This document shows, in pieces, positions 29,509-40,778 of a DNA stretch of 64,000 bases. Position numbers and translations under genes: made by a program. The first letter of the stretch is position 1; each line of letters opens with the position of its first letter. This DNA is from Microlunatus speluncae (GTDB taxonomy: Bacteria; Actinomycetota; Actinomycetes; Propionibacteriales; Propionibacteriaceae). The stretch spans positions 434,001 through 498,000 of the forward strand of contig NZ_VKCZ01000019.1 in assembly GCF_009299835.1 (NCBI RefSeq), given 5' to 3'. A model generated the notes under the pieces. That model was given only the letters and a program-made list of their open reading frames with translations, made no database searches and was not told where the DNA came from.

Positions 29509-29510
29509 GA

Positions 29511-31864
<2,354 letters not shown>

Positions 31865-31867
31865 CCC

Positions 31868-31930
31868 AACCCCGACTTGTCAGAAGCAGAGCACGCTATA
31901 GCGTGCCCTAGTTCTGACAAGTCGGGGGTT
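31868..31930. repeat. Hairpin, family A copy 2 with a replaced tip
   Basis: Outer arms 31868-31885 (AACCCCGACTTGTCAGAA) and 31912-31930 pair with a single-base bulge. The inner part differs completely from the other copies: it is an independent perfect palindrome GCACGCTATAGCGTGC (31891-31906). The element lies between the converging NUDIX gene and the small gene ending at 31931. Confidence 0.85.
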
Positions 31931-32143
31931 TCAGGGGGTGACGACGGTCCAGAGTTGCTCGCAGGGTAGGGGATCGAGGTCGTCGGTGACCTCGGCGTCG
32001 ACGGTGACCTTGAGCCCACCGAACCGCCGGGCGATCGCCTGGGCGTAGCCCTCGGCCGCCGTCACCTCGGCTCGGTAGTCGCGCAGCAGGTGCGGCCCGA
32101 ACCAGACCCGGACCCGACGCTGCTCCGCCGGTGGTTCGGTCAT
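31931..32143 (-). CDS. Small conserved-looking protein of unknown function
   Basis: A 70-aa protein (MTEPPAEQRRVRVWFGPHLL start). The pattern RVWFGPHLLRDYRAEVTAAE then AQAIARRFGG suggests a compact alpha/beta fold. Its ATG overlaps the stop of the upstream HTH gene (ATGA), so it is co-translated with it. In layout it resembles small partner genes next to phage-type HTH proteins. Not recognised. Confidence 0.65.
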   Translation of the reverse strand: MTEPPAEQRRVRVWFGPHLLRDYRAEVTAAEGYAQAIARRFGGLKVTVDAEVTDDLDPLPCEQLWTVVTP

Positions 32144-32406
32144 TCGCCGGCACCTTCCGCCGCGGCGGACAGGGCCGCGCCGGTGATGGCCGGGACCCTG
32201 GCTTCGAACAGGAAGCCGGGTGGGCAGGCCAGGGCCGTCTCGATGGCCCGAGCGGTCCGGCTCGAGCAGGTGTCGCGGTGTCCCCGGACGAGGAAGGTCG
32301 CCGTCCCCGGCAGGATCCCGGCCCTCTTGGCCAGGGCGTAACCGGTCTTGATCTTGTAGAACGTCAGGTAGTCCTGCAGGGCTTCACGGGAGCGCAGTCT
32401 CACCAT
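32140..32406 (-). CDS. Small phage-like helix-turn-helix protein
   Basis: About 88 aa from MVRLRSREALQDYLTFYKIK. The central part, GYALAKRAGILPGTATFLVR, then RDTCSSRTARAIETALACPP and GFLFEARV, is the pattern of Cro/excise-like HTH proteins common in actinophages and integrative elements. ATG 32406 has GGAGG close upstream; ATG 32415 is an alternative. It is divergent from the XRE repressor and ImmA/IrrE genes and shares a control region with repeated GTTGTGAGTCG words, like the divergent arms of an immunity switch. Confidence 0.75.
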   Translation of the reverse strand: MVRLRSREALQDYLTFYKIKTGYALAKRAGILPGTATFLVRGHRDTCSSRTARAIETALACPPGFLFEARVPAITGAALSAAAEGAGE

Positions 32407-32417
32407 GGCCTCCATCT

Positions 32418-32463
32418 GTTGTGAGTCGCAGTTCTCCCATCTAAGCAACGGAGTTGTGAGTCG
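32418..32463. promoter_or_regulatory. Repeated operator-like words in immunity control region
   Basis: GTTGTGAGTCG is found at 32418-32428 and exactly again at 32453-32463, 35 bases apart (about three helical turns). The first copy abuts the start of the minus-strand HTH gene. TCGT...ACGA flanks the adjacent AT-rich ACGATTT. Placement suggests binding sites for the divergent repressors. Confidence 0.45.
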
Positions 32464-32565
32464 TCAACGATTTACGACCACGCTATTTCGGCCGGATCGG
32501 GTCGACCTCTGCACATGTGCCGTTATGGCGACAGCATCCGCGTGGCGGCGCTGTAGCTTGTGCCT

Positions 32566-32622
32566 ATGACCTGCCCAGAGTCGGCCCGCCGGGTGTCCGC
32601 AGCCGCGTGGTGGTGCGAGTGA
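32566..32622 (+). CDS. Possible 18-codon leader peptide before XRE repressor
   Basis: ATG at 32566 opens MTCPESARRVSAAAWWCE and stops at TGA 32620-32622, which overlaps the GTG start of the repressor (GTGA). TAGCTT at 32554-32559 lies six bases before the ATG, the spacing of a leaderless start. Trp-Trp-Cys near the end is unusual and could make translation of the repressor depend on leader translation. It may instead be chance, or the repressor may start at an earlier GTG. Confidence 0.35.
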   Translation: MTCPESARRVSAAAWWCE

Positions 32623-33077
32623 GTGCGCTGTCCGATCGACTGGCGGCAGCCAAGGGTGAGCGGAGCATCGACGACATCGTCGCCCGGGCCGGCGCGTCGG
32701 GTCACCGGATCGACCGGTCCGTCGTCGCGCGCTATCTGAACGGCGAACACGGCCCGCGGCCGCGGCAGGAGACTCTGTCGGCGCTGGCGGCGGGGTTCGA
32801 CCTGGATGCGCGGGAGTTGCGGGGGCTGGCCGGGCGGCCGCCCGGCGAGCTCGGTCCGTACGTGCCTACCTCGGAGTCGGCCTCCCTGACCTCCGAGCAG
32901 CGCCAGGCTCTGGATCAGCTGATCAAGGCCATCACCCGCGGGGCGAGCGGCCGGGATCGTCGCGCCGAGGCGGACGGGACGGCACTGTCAGAGCGGCATG
33001 GTTTGCTGGACTCCGAACGGCGGGTCGCGAATCGGCGGTCGGTGCGCCCCGGCAACGAGGAAGCGGACGAGGAGTAG
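32619..33077 (+). CDS. XRE-type helix-turn-helix repressor
   Basis: About 152 aa. The HTH region is SALSDRLAAAKGERSIDDIV then GHRIDRSVVARYLNGEHGPR, with TLSALAAGFDLDARELRGLA completing the domain; the C-terminal part is polar and disordered. GTG 32619 gives a natural start; GTG 32607 is possible. It lies seven bases before an ImmA/IrrE peptidase gene, the pairing known from ICE and phage repressors that are cleaved by their partner on induction. Target sites are probably in the divergent upstream region. Confidence 0.8.
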   Translation: MSALSDRLAAAKGERSIDDIVARAGASGHRIDRSVVARYLNGEHGPRPRQETLSALAAGFDLDARELRGLAGRPPGELGPYVPTSESASLTSEQRQALDQLIKAITRGASGRDRRAEADGTALSERHGLLDSERRVANRRSVRPGNEEADEE

Positions 33078-33083
33078 GGGCCG

Positions 33084-33509
33084 ATGGACGCACACCCGTG
33101 GCGGGCGCTACGGAGCATGCCGGGTGTGCGGATCGAGTGGTCGAAGGACGACACCCTGCTCCAGGGCGCCGATGCCTGGTGGTATCCCGATCATGATCTG
33201 ATCTTGATGGACGCCAGGACGAAGCAGGTGGTCAAGCGCTCAGCCTTGGCCCACGAACTGGCGCACCGCGAGCGCGGCGACCGGGCCTGTGAGGGCCGCC
33301 CCGCGCGGCGGCAGGAGTTGGCCGCCGACCAGTGGGCGGCCCGCTGGCTGATCGGGATCGAGCCACTGGCCGAGGCGCTGCGCTGGACCTCGTGCGAGGT
33401 CGAGGCCGCGGCCGAGCTCTGGGTCACCCTGCAGTTGCTACGCGTCCGGCTGGCGCACCTACAACCGGGCGAGCGATCCCTGCTCCGCCGGCGCCTGGAT
33501 CGGGCCTGA
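33084..33509 (+). CDS. ImmA/IrrE-family metallopeptidase
   Basis: A 141-aa zinc peptidase. The active-site motif HELAH (in SALAHELAHRERGD, residues 53-66) and a downstream acidic helix RRQELAADQWAARWLIG supplying the third ligand are intact. In ICEBs1 and related elements ImmA cleaves the partner repressor to switch the element on; a similar role for this pair is inferred from adjacency. Its TGA is directly back-to-back with the converging kinase stop. Confidence 0.85.
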   Translation: MDAHPWRALRSMPGVRIEWSKDDTLLQGADAWWYPDHDLILMDARTKQVVKRSALAHELAHRERGDRACEGRPARRQELAADQWAARWLIGIEPLAEALRWTSCEVEAAAELWVTLQLLRVRLAHLQPGERSLLRRRLDRA

Positions 33510-34376
33510 TCAGCGGCCGGTCAGCTCTCGCCGGACCTGGCCGAACAGGTCGCGGCCGTGCCGCTCGTAGTCGGGATCTCCGTGCCGGCGGGACCAGACC
33601 ACGGTGCCGAGGGCCTGGTATGCGCCACGGCAGTTGATCAACGCCCGCTCGTCGGCCGACAGCGTCCGGCCGTAGCCGTCGAAGAAGGCCGCGGACAGGT
33701 CCGGGCGATCCCGCCACTCGGCAAACACCATCCGCTCGAAGTCGCGGACGTACAGGTCGATCTGGGCCCGGCCGAAGTCGATCATGCCCAGGGTGCCGTC
33801 GTCGGCGATGATCCAGTTGCGCGGCTGGTTGTCGTTGTGGATCGACCCGATCCGCGGCGCCGGCAGCCCGCTGATCGCGCCGATCGTCGCGTTGATGAAG
33901 TCGACGTCCTCGGATCCGAAGGCGTCCGGCTGCTCGGTCAGCCAGGCCCTGGCCTCGCCGGCCAACCGCTCGGCATGATCACTCTCCACCCCGGCCGGGG
34001 CGAGCTCGTGCAGCGCCCGCGTCAGTGCGCCCGCCTGCCGGTAGGCGTCGGGGCAGTCGGCCGTCCCCGCGGTGCCGGGCAGCCGGTCGGTGATCATGAT
34101 CATGGCGTCGTCGTCGGCGAATCGCAGCCTTGGGGCTCGGCCGGGCCCGAGTTGCGGCGCCCAGTCACGCAGTGCCGTCACCTCGCGGTCGTGCACCGCC
34201 CGGTGCCGGTTCCACTTGCCGATCCAGCCGATGCCGCCCGCGTCCGCGAACTCGATCACCACCGACTCACCGTTCGACCACGAGTGATCCGCGACCTGCC
34301 GCGCCCCGGGCAACTCCCGCTCCGCGATCCGCCGCAACTCCCGCCGGGCCAACTCGGTGTCATCGAGCCGATTCAT
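33510..34376 (-). CDS. Aminoglycoside phosphotransferase-family kinase-like protein
   Basis: A 288-aa protein with the small-molecule kinase fold. The catalytic loop is GSIHNDNQPRNWIIADDG (His-Asn-Asp with downstream Asn) and the metal-binding motif is MIDFGRAQIDLYVRDFERM. The expected Brenner Asp falls in HNDNQPRN. The ATG at 34376 (MNRLDDTELARREL) has no strong ribosome-binding site. Family members phosphorylate antibiotics, choline, homoserine or sugars; the substrate here is not predictable. Confidence 0.8.
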   Translation of the reverse strand: MNRLDDTELARRELRRIAERELPGARQVADHSWSNGESVVIEFADAGGIGWIGKWNRHRAVHDREVTALRDWAPQLGPGRAPRLRFADDDAMIMITDRLPGTAGTADCPDAYRQAGALTRALHELAPAGVESDHAERLAGEARAWLTEQPDAFGSEDVDFINATIGAISGLPAPRIGSIHNDNQPRNWIIADDGTLGMIDFGRAQIDLYVRDFERMVFAEWRDRPDLSAAFFDGYGRTLSADERALINCRGAYQALGTVVWSRRHGDPDYERHGRDLFGQVRRELTGR

Positions 34377-34555
34377 GATCAGCGATGCTACGCCGAGGTC
34401 GTACGGAACCGGTCCGGGAGTCACCAAGATCACCCGTGGAGCTTTCCGCGGCGGGGAAGCGACGACGCGCCCTGATCCCGCGGGCCCGCTTCGCCTCACC
34501 TAATCGGGCTTCGCGGCCCCAGCAGCGGTCGCGAAGCCGCAGCAGGTGGGGCGAC

Positions 34556-34591
34556 GGTGGGCTCAGGGAACGGATGACGGGCTCAGGGGAA
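34556..34591. repeat. Tandem family B fragments
   Basis: GGGCTCAGGGAACGGATGAC is followed at once by GGGCTCAGGGG. Both are truncated versions of the family B arm. They lie in the 289-base gap between the kinase and the CPBP gene, where I see no gene. Confidence 0.55.
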
Positions 34592-34665
34592 GCTCGTGAA
34601 GGGATCATCGGCACTGGTGATGAGGGTGACTGTCGAGGGCGCCGATCGGGATCGAGACTCGAGGC

Positions 34666-35619
34666 ATGACGACTCTGACTCAGTCCTCCGCGCCCGCCCT
34701 GACGGTGAGCCGGAGCTACTTCCATTCGCTCCGTGACGGCCGTCCCCGTTGGTGGAAGCCGGTGGTGATCGTCGCGGCCGGGGTGCTGACCTACCTGGTG
34801 CTGACCGTCGTGCTGACCTTGATCGCCTATGGCATCGAGGCCGCCCTCCGTGGCATCTCGCTGGTGCAACTGTTCGAGGGTGAGGTCGGCTTCACACCAC
34901 TGCTGTTCGGCTCGGCGTTGCTCTCCCTGGCCGCCCTGCTGCCGATCAGCCTGGTGCTCTACCGGCTGCTCTACCGGACCCAGCCCCTCGGCACGCTGTT
35001 CTCGGTCGAGGGCCGATTCCGCTGGCGCTGGGCCGGGCAGGCGACCCTGATCTCGATGGTCGTGATCGGTGCCGTCAGCGCCGCTTCGCTCGCGATCGAG
35101 CCTCGCAACCTGCTCACCGAATCCGGCCCGCCCGCCAACCCGCTGCCCTGGGTCCTCGTCGCGGTGTTGATCATGCCAGTGCAAGGCGCGGCCGAAGAGG
35201 TCGCGTTCCGCGGCCTGCTGGGCCGAAGCGTCGGCGGCCTGGTCGCCCGCGCCGGCGTCGGCACCATGATCGCGCTGGTCGTCTCCTCCATCGCCTTCGG
35301 ATCCGCCCATCTCGCGGGCGACCCCTGGCTGATCGTCTACTACCTGGGCTTCGGCGCAGTGATGGGAGTCGTCGCCTGGCGTACCGGCGGAATCGAGGCC
35401 GCCGTCGCGCTGCATGTCGTCAACAACGTCCTGATGGGCATTCTCGGCTCCGCCCTGGACCGCTCGATCGAGAGTGGCATCGACCGCAGCGCCGGTGCCG
35501 GTGGACCGTTCATCCTGATCCACCTCGGCACGCTGGTGATCACCGGAACGATCTTGATCGTGGCCGCCCGCCGACTGGGCGTGGTGACCAGCGGCACCGG
35601 CCGCCCGGCCCGCGGCTGA
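34666..35619 (+). CDS. CPBP-family intramembrane glutamic protease
   Basis: A 317-aa membrane protein with about eight hydrophobic helices. The ABI/CAAX-protease motifs are EEVAFRGLLG (EExxxR), FGSAHLAGD (FxxxH) and VALHVVNNVLMG (HxxxN). Family members include Rce1-like proteases and bacteriocin-immunity proteins. The ATG at 34666 begins a 40-residue cytoplasmic leader before the first helix. Substrate and role unknown. Confidence 0.88.
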   Translation: MTTLTQSSAPALTVSRSYFHSLRDGRPRWWKPVVIVAAGVLTYLVLTVVLTLIAYGIEAALRGISLVQLFEGEVGFTPLLFGSALLSLAALLPISLVLYRLLYRTQPLGTLFSVEGRFRWRWAGQATLISMVVIGAVSAASLAIEPRNLLTESGPPANPLPWVLVAVLIMPVQGAAEEVAFRGLLGRSVGGLVARAGVGTMIALVVSSIAFGSAHLAGDPWLIVYYLGFGAVMGVVAWRTGGIEAAVALHVVNNVLMGILGSALDRSIESGIDRSAGAGGPFILIHLGTLVITGTILIVAARRLGVVTSGTGRPARG

Positions 35620-35620
35620 G

Positions 35621-36829
35621 TCAGGCGCGCTCGGTGTCGAAGGCCTGTCGCAGGTCGTCGAGCAGGACGTCCTCACCCTCCAGCCCGATCGACATCCGGA
35701 GGGTGCCGGGCTGGATCCCGGCGGCCAGCCGTTCGTCGTCGGTCATGTTGAAGTGGGAGGAGTTGAAGGGCGTGCTGACGAGAGTCTCGACCCCTCCGAG
35801 ACTGGTCGCCTCGACGCCGACGCGGAGCCGGCGCAGCACCTCACCGGCCCGTTGATCACCGCCGTGCAGGACGACGGTCAGCATGGCTCCGGAGGCGTCC
35901 GGCATCACCCGGCGGACCACCTCGGCGTCGGGATGATCATCACGACCGGGATAGACGACGTCGCGCACGGCCGGTTCCTTGGCCAGCAGGTCGGCCAGCG
36001 CGGCGGCGGTCCGGCAACTCTCGGCCAGCCGGACCCGGAAGGTCCGCATGCCCCGCCAGAGCAGGAAAGCCGCGTGCGGGTCGGCGCAGCCGCCGAAGGT
36101 GATCAACCGGCGCTGCAGCTCCTCGTGCAGGGCCCGGTCGGTGGTGGTCGCGGCGCCGGCCACGACGTCGGAATGCCCGGCCAGGAACTTGGTGGCCGAC
36201 TCCACGACCACGTCGGCGCCGAGTTCCAGCGGCCGGGTGCAGAACGGAGTGGCGAAGGTGTTGTCCACCACGAAGCGGGCCCCGACCGCGTGCGCCGCTT
36301 CGGCCACGGCCGGCAGATCGAGCAAGCGTAGTTGGGGATTGGACAGGGTCTCGCCGTAGACGACCGCCGGCCGGTGCTCGGTGATCATCTGTCGCCACGC
36401 GTCGGTGTCGTGGGCATCCACCCGGATCACCGTCACGCCGAGGGCCGGCAGATCGCGGCGCAACAGATCGTCGGTGTCGCCGTACGTCTGCCGGGAGGCG
36501 ACCACCGTGTCGCCCGCTCGCAGCAGGGTGACCAGGGTGGTGGCGATCGCCGCCATCCCGCTGGCGAAGATCAACGACTGACCGGATCGGGTTCCGTCGG
36601 CACCGCCCGGACCGACCCCGTGCAGCCGCGCCACCTCGGCCGCGGCCGCGTCGACCGTGGGGTTGTTGAACCGGGAGTACCAGGTCTCGTGCAGCCCGCC
36701 GGCGCCCTGGATGTCGGCATAGGCCTGGTCATCCAGTTCGAACGTCGTCGTCTGATAGATCGGAGGAATCACCGGGTAGGTCCGTGACGTGTGGGCCCGC
36801 CCGGGGCGGTACTGCTGCTGCTGATCCAT
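35621..36829 (-). CDS. Cystathionine gamma-synthase/lyase-type PLP enzyme
   Basis: A 402-aa trans-sulfuration-family enzyme. ETWYSRFNNPTVDAAAAEVA with SLIFASGMAAIATTL forms the cofactor pocket, and the PLP lysine is in ESATKFLAGHSDVVAGA. NTFATPFCTRPLELGADVVV is typical. The C-terminus has LGGVETLVSTPF and PGTLRMSIGLE. It could act as cystathionine gamma-synthase, gamma-lyase or methionine gamma-lyase; sequence alone does not decide. Confidence 0.9.
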   Translation of the reverse strand: MDQQQQYRPGRAHTSRTYPVIPPIYQTTTFELDDQAYADIQGAGGLHETWYSRFNNPTVDAAAAEVARLHGVGPGGADGTRSGQSLIFASGMAAIATTLVTLLRAGDTVVASRQTYGDTDDLLRRDLPALGVTVIRVDAHDTDAWRQMITEHRPAVVYGETLSNPQLRLLDLPAVAEAAHAVGARFVVDNTFATPFCTRPLELGADVVVESATKFLAGHSDVVAGAATTTDRALHEELQRRLITFGGCADPHAAFLLWRGMRTFRVRLAESCRTAAALADLLAKEPAVRDVVYPGRDDHPDAEVVRRVMPDASGAMLTVVLHGGDQRAGEVLRRLRVGVEATSLGGVETLVSTPFNSSHFNMTDDERLAAGIQPGTLRMSIGLEGEDVLLDDLRQAFDTERA

Positions 36830-36955
36830 CCCCGCACGGTAGCGCGGCCCGGCCGAAAACCCCGCGTCGTCAGACTTCCTGCGCGGGCCCTTCGGCGAGG
36901 TCTATGCTCGCCCCGTACTGTCCGGTTGCGGGTGTGTGATCAGTCTGGAGGACGG

Positions 36956-38071
36956 ATGAGAGTCGGTGTGCCGACTGAGGTGAAGAACAACGAATACCGC
37001 GTGGCCATCACGCCGTCCGGGGTGCAGGAGTTCATCACCCACGGGCATCGGGTTGCGGTCCAGTCCGGGGCGGGTCTCGGCTCGTCGATCACCGACGAGG
37101 AGTATGTAGCGGCCGGCGCCGAGATCGTCGATGATCAGAAGCGGTTGTGGGCCGAGTCGGAATTGATCTTGAAGGTCAAGGAGCCGGTGCCGGACGAGTA
37201 CGAGCTGATGCACCCGGACCTGTTGCTCTTCACCTACCTGCATCTGGCGGCGAGCCGCGAGTGCACCCAGGCCTTGCTTGATCATCGGGTGACCGGGATC
37301 GCCTACGAGACCGTACAACTGCCGGACCTGTCGCTGCCGCTGCTGGCGCCGATGAGCGAGGTCGCCGGGCGGCTCGCCACCCAGGTCGGCGCCTACCACC
37401 TGATGCGCACCGGCGGCGGCCGCGGCGTGCTGATGGGCGGCGTGTCCGGGGTCTATGCGGCCAAGGTGGTGGTGATCGGCGCCGGCGTCTCCGGCATGAA
37501 CGCGGCGGCGATCGCCCTCGGCATGCAGGCCGAGGTCCTGTTGCTGGACAAGAACATCGAGAAGCTGCGCCAGGCGGACCGGATCTATCAGGGTCACCTG
37601 CAGACGATCGCGTCCAACAGCTTCGAGGTGGAGCGCGCAGTGCTCGACGCCGACCTGGTGATCGGCGCGGTGCTGGTCCCCGGAGCCAAGGCGCCGACCT
37701 TGATCAGCAACGAGCTGGTGTCGCGGATGCTGCCGGGGAGTGTGCTGGTCGACGTCGCGATCGATCAGGGCGGCTGCTTCGAGGATTCGCGGCCGACCAC
37801 CCACGCCGAGCCGACCTATCAGGTCCACGGCTCGGTGTTCTACTGCGTGGCCAACATGCCCGGAGCGGTGCCGAACACGTCGACCTACGCGCTGACCAAC
37901 GTCACGCTGCCGTACGCGATCAGCTTGGCCGATCACGGCTGGCGGGACGCGGCCCGCGCCGATCCGGCGCTGGCGCTCGGAATCAACACCCATGCCGGCG
38001 AGTTGATCTACGCGCCGGTGGCCCAGTCGCACCAGCTCTCGTACCGGCCCTTGGCCGAGCTGCTGGCCTGA
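36956..38071 (+). CDS. ald: Alanine dehydrogenase
   Basis: A 371-aa NAD-dependent enzyme interconverting L-alanine and pyruvate plus ammonia. [20 protein letters not shown] is the family N-terminus and [20 protein letters not shown] the NAD-binding motif, with [20 protein letters not shown] near the active site. The ATG at 36956 has GGAGGA upstream; longer reading continues into non-coding sequence. Its place between the nudix gene and xerD/parA follows the Streptomyces order. Confidence 0.97.
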   Translation: MRVGVPTEVKNNEYRVAITPSGVQEFITHGHRVAVQSGAGLGSSITDEEYVAAGAEIVDDQKRLWAESELILKVKEPVPDEYELMHPDLLLFTYLHLAASRECTQALLDHRVTGIAYETVQLPDLSLPLLAPMSEVAGRLATQVGAYHLMRTGGGRGVLMGGVSGVYAAKVVVIGAGVSGMNAAAIALGMQAEVLLLDKNIEKLRQADRIYQGHLQTIASNSFEVERAVLDADLVIGAVLVPGAKAPTLISNELVSRMLPGSVLVDVAIDQGGCFEDSRPTTHAEPTYQVHGSVFYCVANMPGAVPNTSTYALTNVTLPYAISLADHGWRDAARADPALALGINTHAGELIYAPVAQSHQLSYRPLAELLA

Positions 38072-38085
38072 GCATCGGGTCGGGG

Positions 38086-39051
38086 GTGGCGATGAGGATC
38101 AAGGGACTGGTCTCCGGTTACCTTGATCATCTGTTGGTCGAGCGCGGGCTGTCGGCCAACACCGTCGCGGCCTACCGTCGTGATCTTGACCGCTACGCCG
38201 ATCAACTGGCCGATGCCGGGGTGATCGAGCTGGACGCCGTCACCCCGGCCATGATCAGCGAGTACGCCAGCGCGCTCGCCGAAGGTGTCCGGGACGACCG
38301 CGATCCCGAGCACTGGCGGCATCGTCCGCTGGCCCGGGCCAGCGTGGCGCGGGCCGTCGTGGCCGTACGCAATCTGCACAAGTTCGCCGTCGAGGAACGG
38401 CACACGGAGCGGAATCCGGCGGCCGAGGTGCAGCCGCCGGCGCCGGCCCGGCGACTGCCCAAGGCCCTGCCGCTGGATGCCGTGCAGCGGCTGTTGGAGG
38501 CGCCGCCGATCGACACCCCGCTGGGACTGCGGGACCGGGCGCTGTTGGAACTGTTGTACGGAACGGGAACCCGGATCAGTGAGCTGGTCGGTCTCGACGT
38601 CGACGACCTGCGTCGGGCACTCGATCTTCCCGACGAGGAGACCCCGGCGATTCGCGTTCTGGGTAAGGGCAGCAAGGAACGCTTCGTCCCGCTCGGCAGC
38701 TATGCCCGGGCCGCCGTCTCCGCCTATCTGGTGCGCGGCCGGCCGGAACTGGCGCGGCGCGGCCGCGGCACTCCGGCCCTGCTGCTCAACGCCCGCGGCG
38801 GCCGGCTGTCGAGGCAGAGCGCGTGGACGATCCTGCGGGCGACGGCCGAGCAGGCGGGGATCACGGTCGAGATCTCGCCGCACACCCTGCGGCACTCCTT
38901 CGCCACCCATCTGTTGGACGGAGGCGCGGATGTCCGCGTGGTGCAGGAGTTGCTCGGCCACGCCTCGGTGACGACGACGCAGATCTACACGCTGGTCACG
39001 GTGGACCACCTGCGCGAGGTGTATCTGACCGCGCATCCGCGGGCGCTGTAA
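38086..39051 (+). CDS. xerD: Tyrosine recombinase XerD
   Basis: A 321-aa site-specific recombinase resolving chromosome dimers with XerC at dif. The SAM-like N-terminal domain ([24 protein letters not shown]) is followed by the catalytic domain: Arg in [36 protein letters not shown] with the nucleophile Tyr. GTG 38086 or ATG 38092 may be the start. Its conserved neighbours (ald, parA, scpAB) show it is the housekeeping enzyme and not an integrase of the nearby accessory region. Confidence 0.93.
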   Translation: MAMRIKGLVSGYLDHLLVERGLSANTVAAYRRDLDRYADQLADAGVIELDAVTPAMISEYASALAEGVRDDRDPEHWRHRPLARASVARAVVAVRNLHKFAVEERHTERNPAAEVQPPAPARRLPKALPLDAVQRLLEAPPIDTPLGLRDRALLELLYGTGTRISELVGLDVDDLRRALDLPDEETPAIRVLGKGSKERFVPLGSYARAAVSAYLVRGRPELARRGRGTPALLLNARGGRLSRQSAWTILRATAEQAGITVEISPHTLRHSFATHLLDGGADVRVVQELLGHASVTTTQIYTLVTVDHLREVYLTAHPRAL

Positions 39052-39288
39052 TCCCTTCTGGCCAAGGTCGGACATCTTTGTCGCGACCCGCCCCGTATGC
39101 TGCGTCCTTTGGCGGTGCCGAGGGATGACACTGGTCTTGTCGGGGACGGTGTGACACGACTCGGGTGTATCCGCAGCCTCCTATAGCCTGTGTCGATGGC
39201 CGAACTCCGACACGGACACTAAGCTTCGGCGAAGCGCGCGGTCCAGGGGTCGCGTGTCGAGGCAGATCCGAACACCGGGGCCGGAAGG

Positions 39289-40374
39289 ATGAACGTGGAC
39301 GATTCCACCGAAATCGGTGGCCGCCAGCGGCCGTCGGTCGATCTCTACGAACCCAGCGAATCATCCGCCGACGAGTTGTTCGTCGTCCCCGATGCCGATC
39401 CGGACGACTCGGACGAGCGGGCCTCGACGAACGGCGACGGCGAGACGAACAAGTCCACCGTGCCGCCGATCAAGGCGTTCGACGCGCAGCGCAAGGCCGC
39501 GGTCGACGGCAAGGGCAACGCCGTCGGCGGCGGGAAGCCCGGCCTGACCGGTCGGCCGTTCCCGGAGTTGCCGCCGATCACGGACTGGCCCCGGACCCGG
39601 CCGGCGATGATCATCGCGATGTGCAACCAGAAGGGCGGCGTCGGCAAGACCACGACGACGATCAACCTCGGCGCGGCCTTGGCCGAGGGCGGGATCAAGG
39701 TGCTGTTGGTCGACTTCGACCCGCAGGGGTCGCTCTCGGTCGGCCTCGGCGTCAACCCGCACACCCTCGAGCTGAGCGTCTACAACCTCCTGCTCGGCAA
39801 GGACACCGAGCCGGACGAGGTGATCTCGGAGACCAACGTGGAGGGTCTCGATGTGCTGCCCAGCAACATCGATCTCTCCGCCGCCGAGGTCCAGCTGGTC
39901 TCGGAGGTGGCCCGGGAGCAGACCTTGCTGCGGGTGCTGGAGAAGGTCCGCGACGACTACGACGTGATCTTGATCGACTGCGCGCCGTCGCTCGGACTGT
40001 TGACCGTCAACGCGCTCACCGCGGCCGACAAGGTCATCATGCCGCTGGAGTGCGAGTTCTTCGCGCTGCGCGGGATCGCGCTGCTCACCGACACCATCGC
40101 CAAGGTGCAGGACCGGCTCAACCCGCGGCTGGAGATCCTCGGCATCCTCGGCACCATGTTCGATCCGCGGACGCTGCACAGCCGCGAGGTGCTGGAGCGG
40201 GTGGTGCAGGCGTTCGGTGAGACCGTCTTCCACACCGTGATCCGGCGCACCGTGAAGTTCCCGGAGACGACCGTCGCCGGTGAGCCGATCACGACCTATG
40301 CCACGACCTCGCCCGGCGCGGCCGCGTATCGATCGCTGGCCAGGGAGGTGCTGGCTCGATGCCACGTCGGGTGA
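39289..40374 (+). CDS. ParA-family ATPase upstream of scpAB
   Basis: A 361-aa MinD/ParA ATPase with an unusual 105-residue acidic, disordered N-terminal extension. The deviant Walker A is CNQKGGVGKTTTTINLGAAL, Walker B DVILIDCAPSLGLLT. It corresponds in position to Rv1708, a ParA paralogue distinct from the origin-proximal ParA. It overlaps the ribbon-helix-helix gene by 16 bases. The 237 bases upstream carry no gene that I can see. The likely role is in chromosome organisation along with ScpAB. Confidence 0.93.
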   Translation: MNVDDSTEIGGRQRPSVDLYEPSESSADELFVVPDADPDDSDERASTNGDGETNKSTVPPIKAFDAQRKAAVDGKGNAVGGGKPGLTGRPFPELPPITDWPRTRPAMIIAMCNQKGGVGKTTTTINLGAALAEGGIKVLLVDFDPQGSLSVGLGVNPHTLELSVYNLLLGKDTEPDEVISETNVEGLDVLPSNIDLSAAEVQLVSEVAREQTLLRVLEKVRDDYDVILIDCAPSLGLLTVNALTAADKVIMPLECEFFALRGIALLTDTIAKVQDRLNPRLEILGILGTMFDPRTLHSREVLERVVQAFGETVFHTVIRRTVKFPETTVAGEPITTYATTSPGAAAYRSLAREVLARCHVG

Positions 40375-40778
40375 GCCTGCCCGGGGCGTCGGAACTGTTC
40401 CGGCCGACCCGGACGGACCAGCCCGCTCAGCCGGCGACCCGGGATCAGCCGGCCGAGACCAAGATCTCCGAGCTGCGGGAGCCGGCCGTGCGCACCGATC
40501 AGGTGACGGCCGTGCATCCGCGGCGGGCGGCGGAGGAGGCCGTGCCGGCCTCCCGTCCGGCGCGCGGATCGGGCCGGGTCCGGCACGAGGAGAAGATCAC
40601 GGTGTACGTCAGCTCGGAGGAGTTGCTGGCGCTCGAGCAGGCCCGGCTGAACCTACGCGCCCGGCACGGGATGGCGGTGGACCGCGGCCGGATCGTGCGG
40701 GAGGCGATCGCCGGCGCGCTGGCCGACTTGGAGCAGCACGGCGACGACTCGGAGCTGATCCGGAGGCTCAGTCGGTGA
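40359..40778 (+). CDS. Ribbon-helix-helix-like small protein between parA and scpA
   Basis: A 139-aa protein. Residues 1-75 are polar and disordered. The C-terminal KITVYVSSEELLALEQARLN with GRIVREAIAGALADLE has the strand-helix-helix pattern of RHH DNA-binding proteins. It overlaps parA at its start and scpA at its end (GTGA), so it belongs to the segregation operon; a similar small gene is present at this point in other actinobacteria. It may be the DNA-binding partner of the ParA. Confidence 0.8.
   Translation: MPRRVSLPGASELFRPTRTDQPAQPATRDQPAETKISELREPAVRTDQVTAVHPRRAAEEAVPASRPARGSGRVRHEEKITVYVSSEELLALEQARLNLRARHGMAVDRGRIVREAIAGALADLEQHGDDSELIRRLSR

Noticed and set aside
38086-39051. XerD as integrase of the 31.9-36.8 kb accessory patch
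   Set aside because: It sits in the conserved ald-xerD-parA-scpAB order with a full XerD signature, so it is the chromosomal recombinase.
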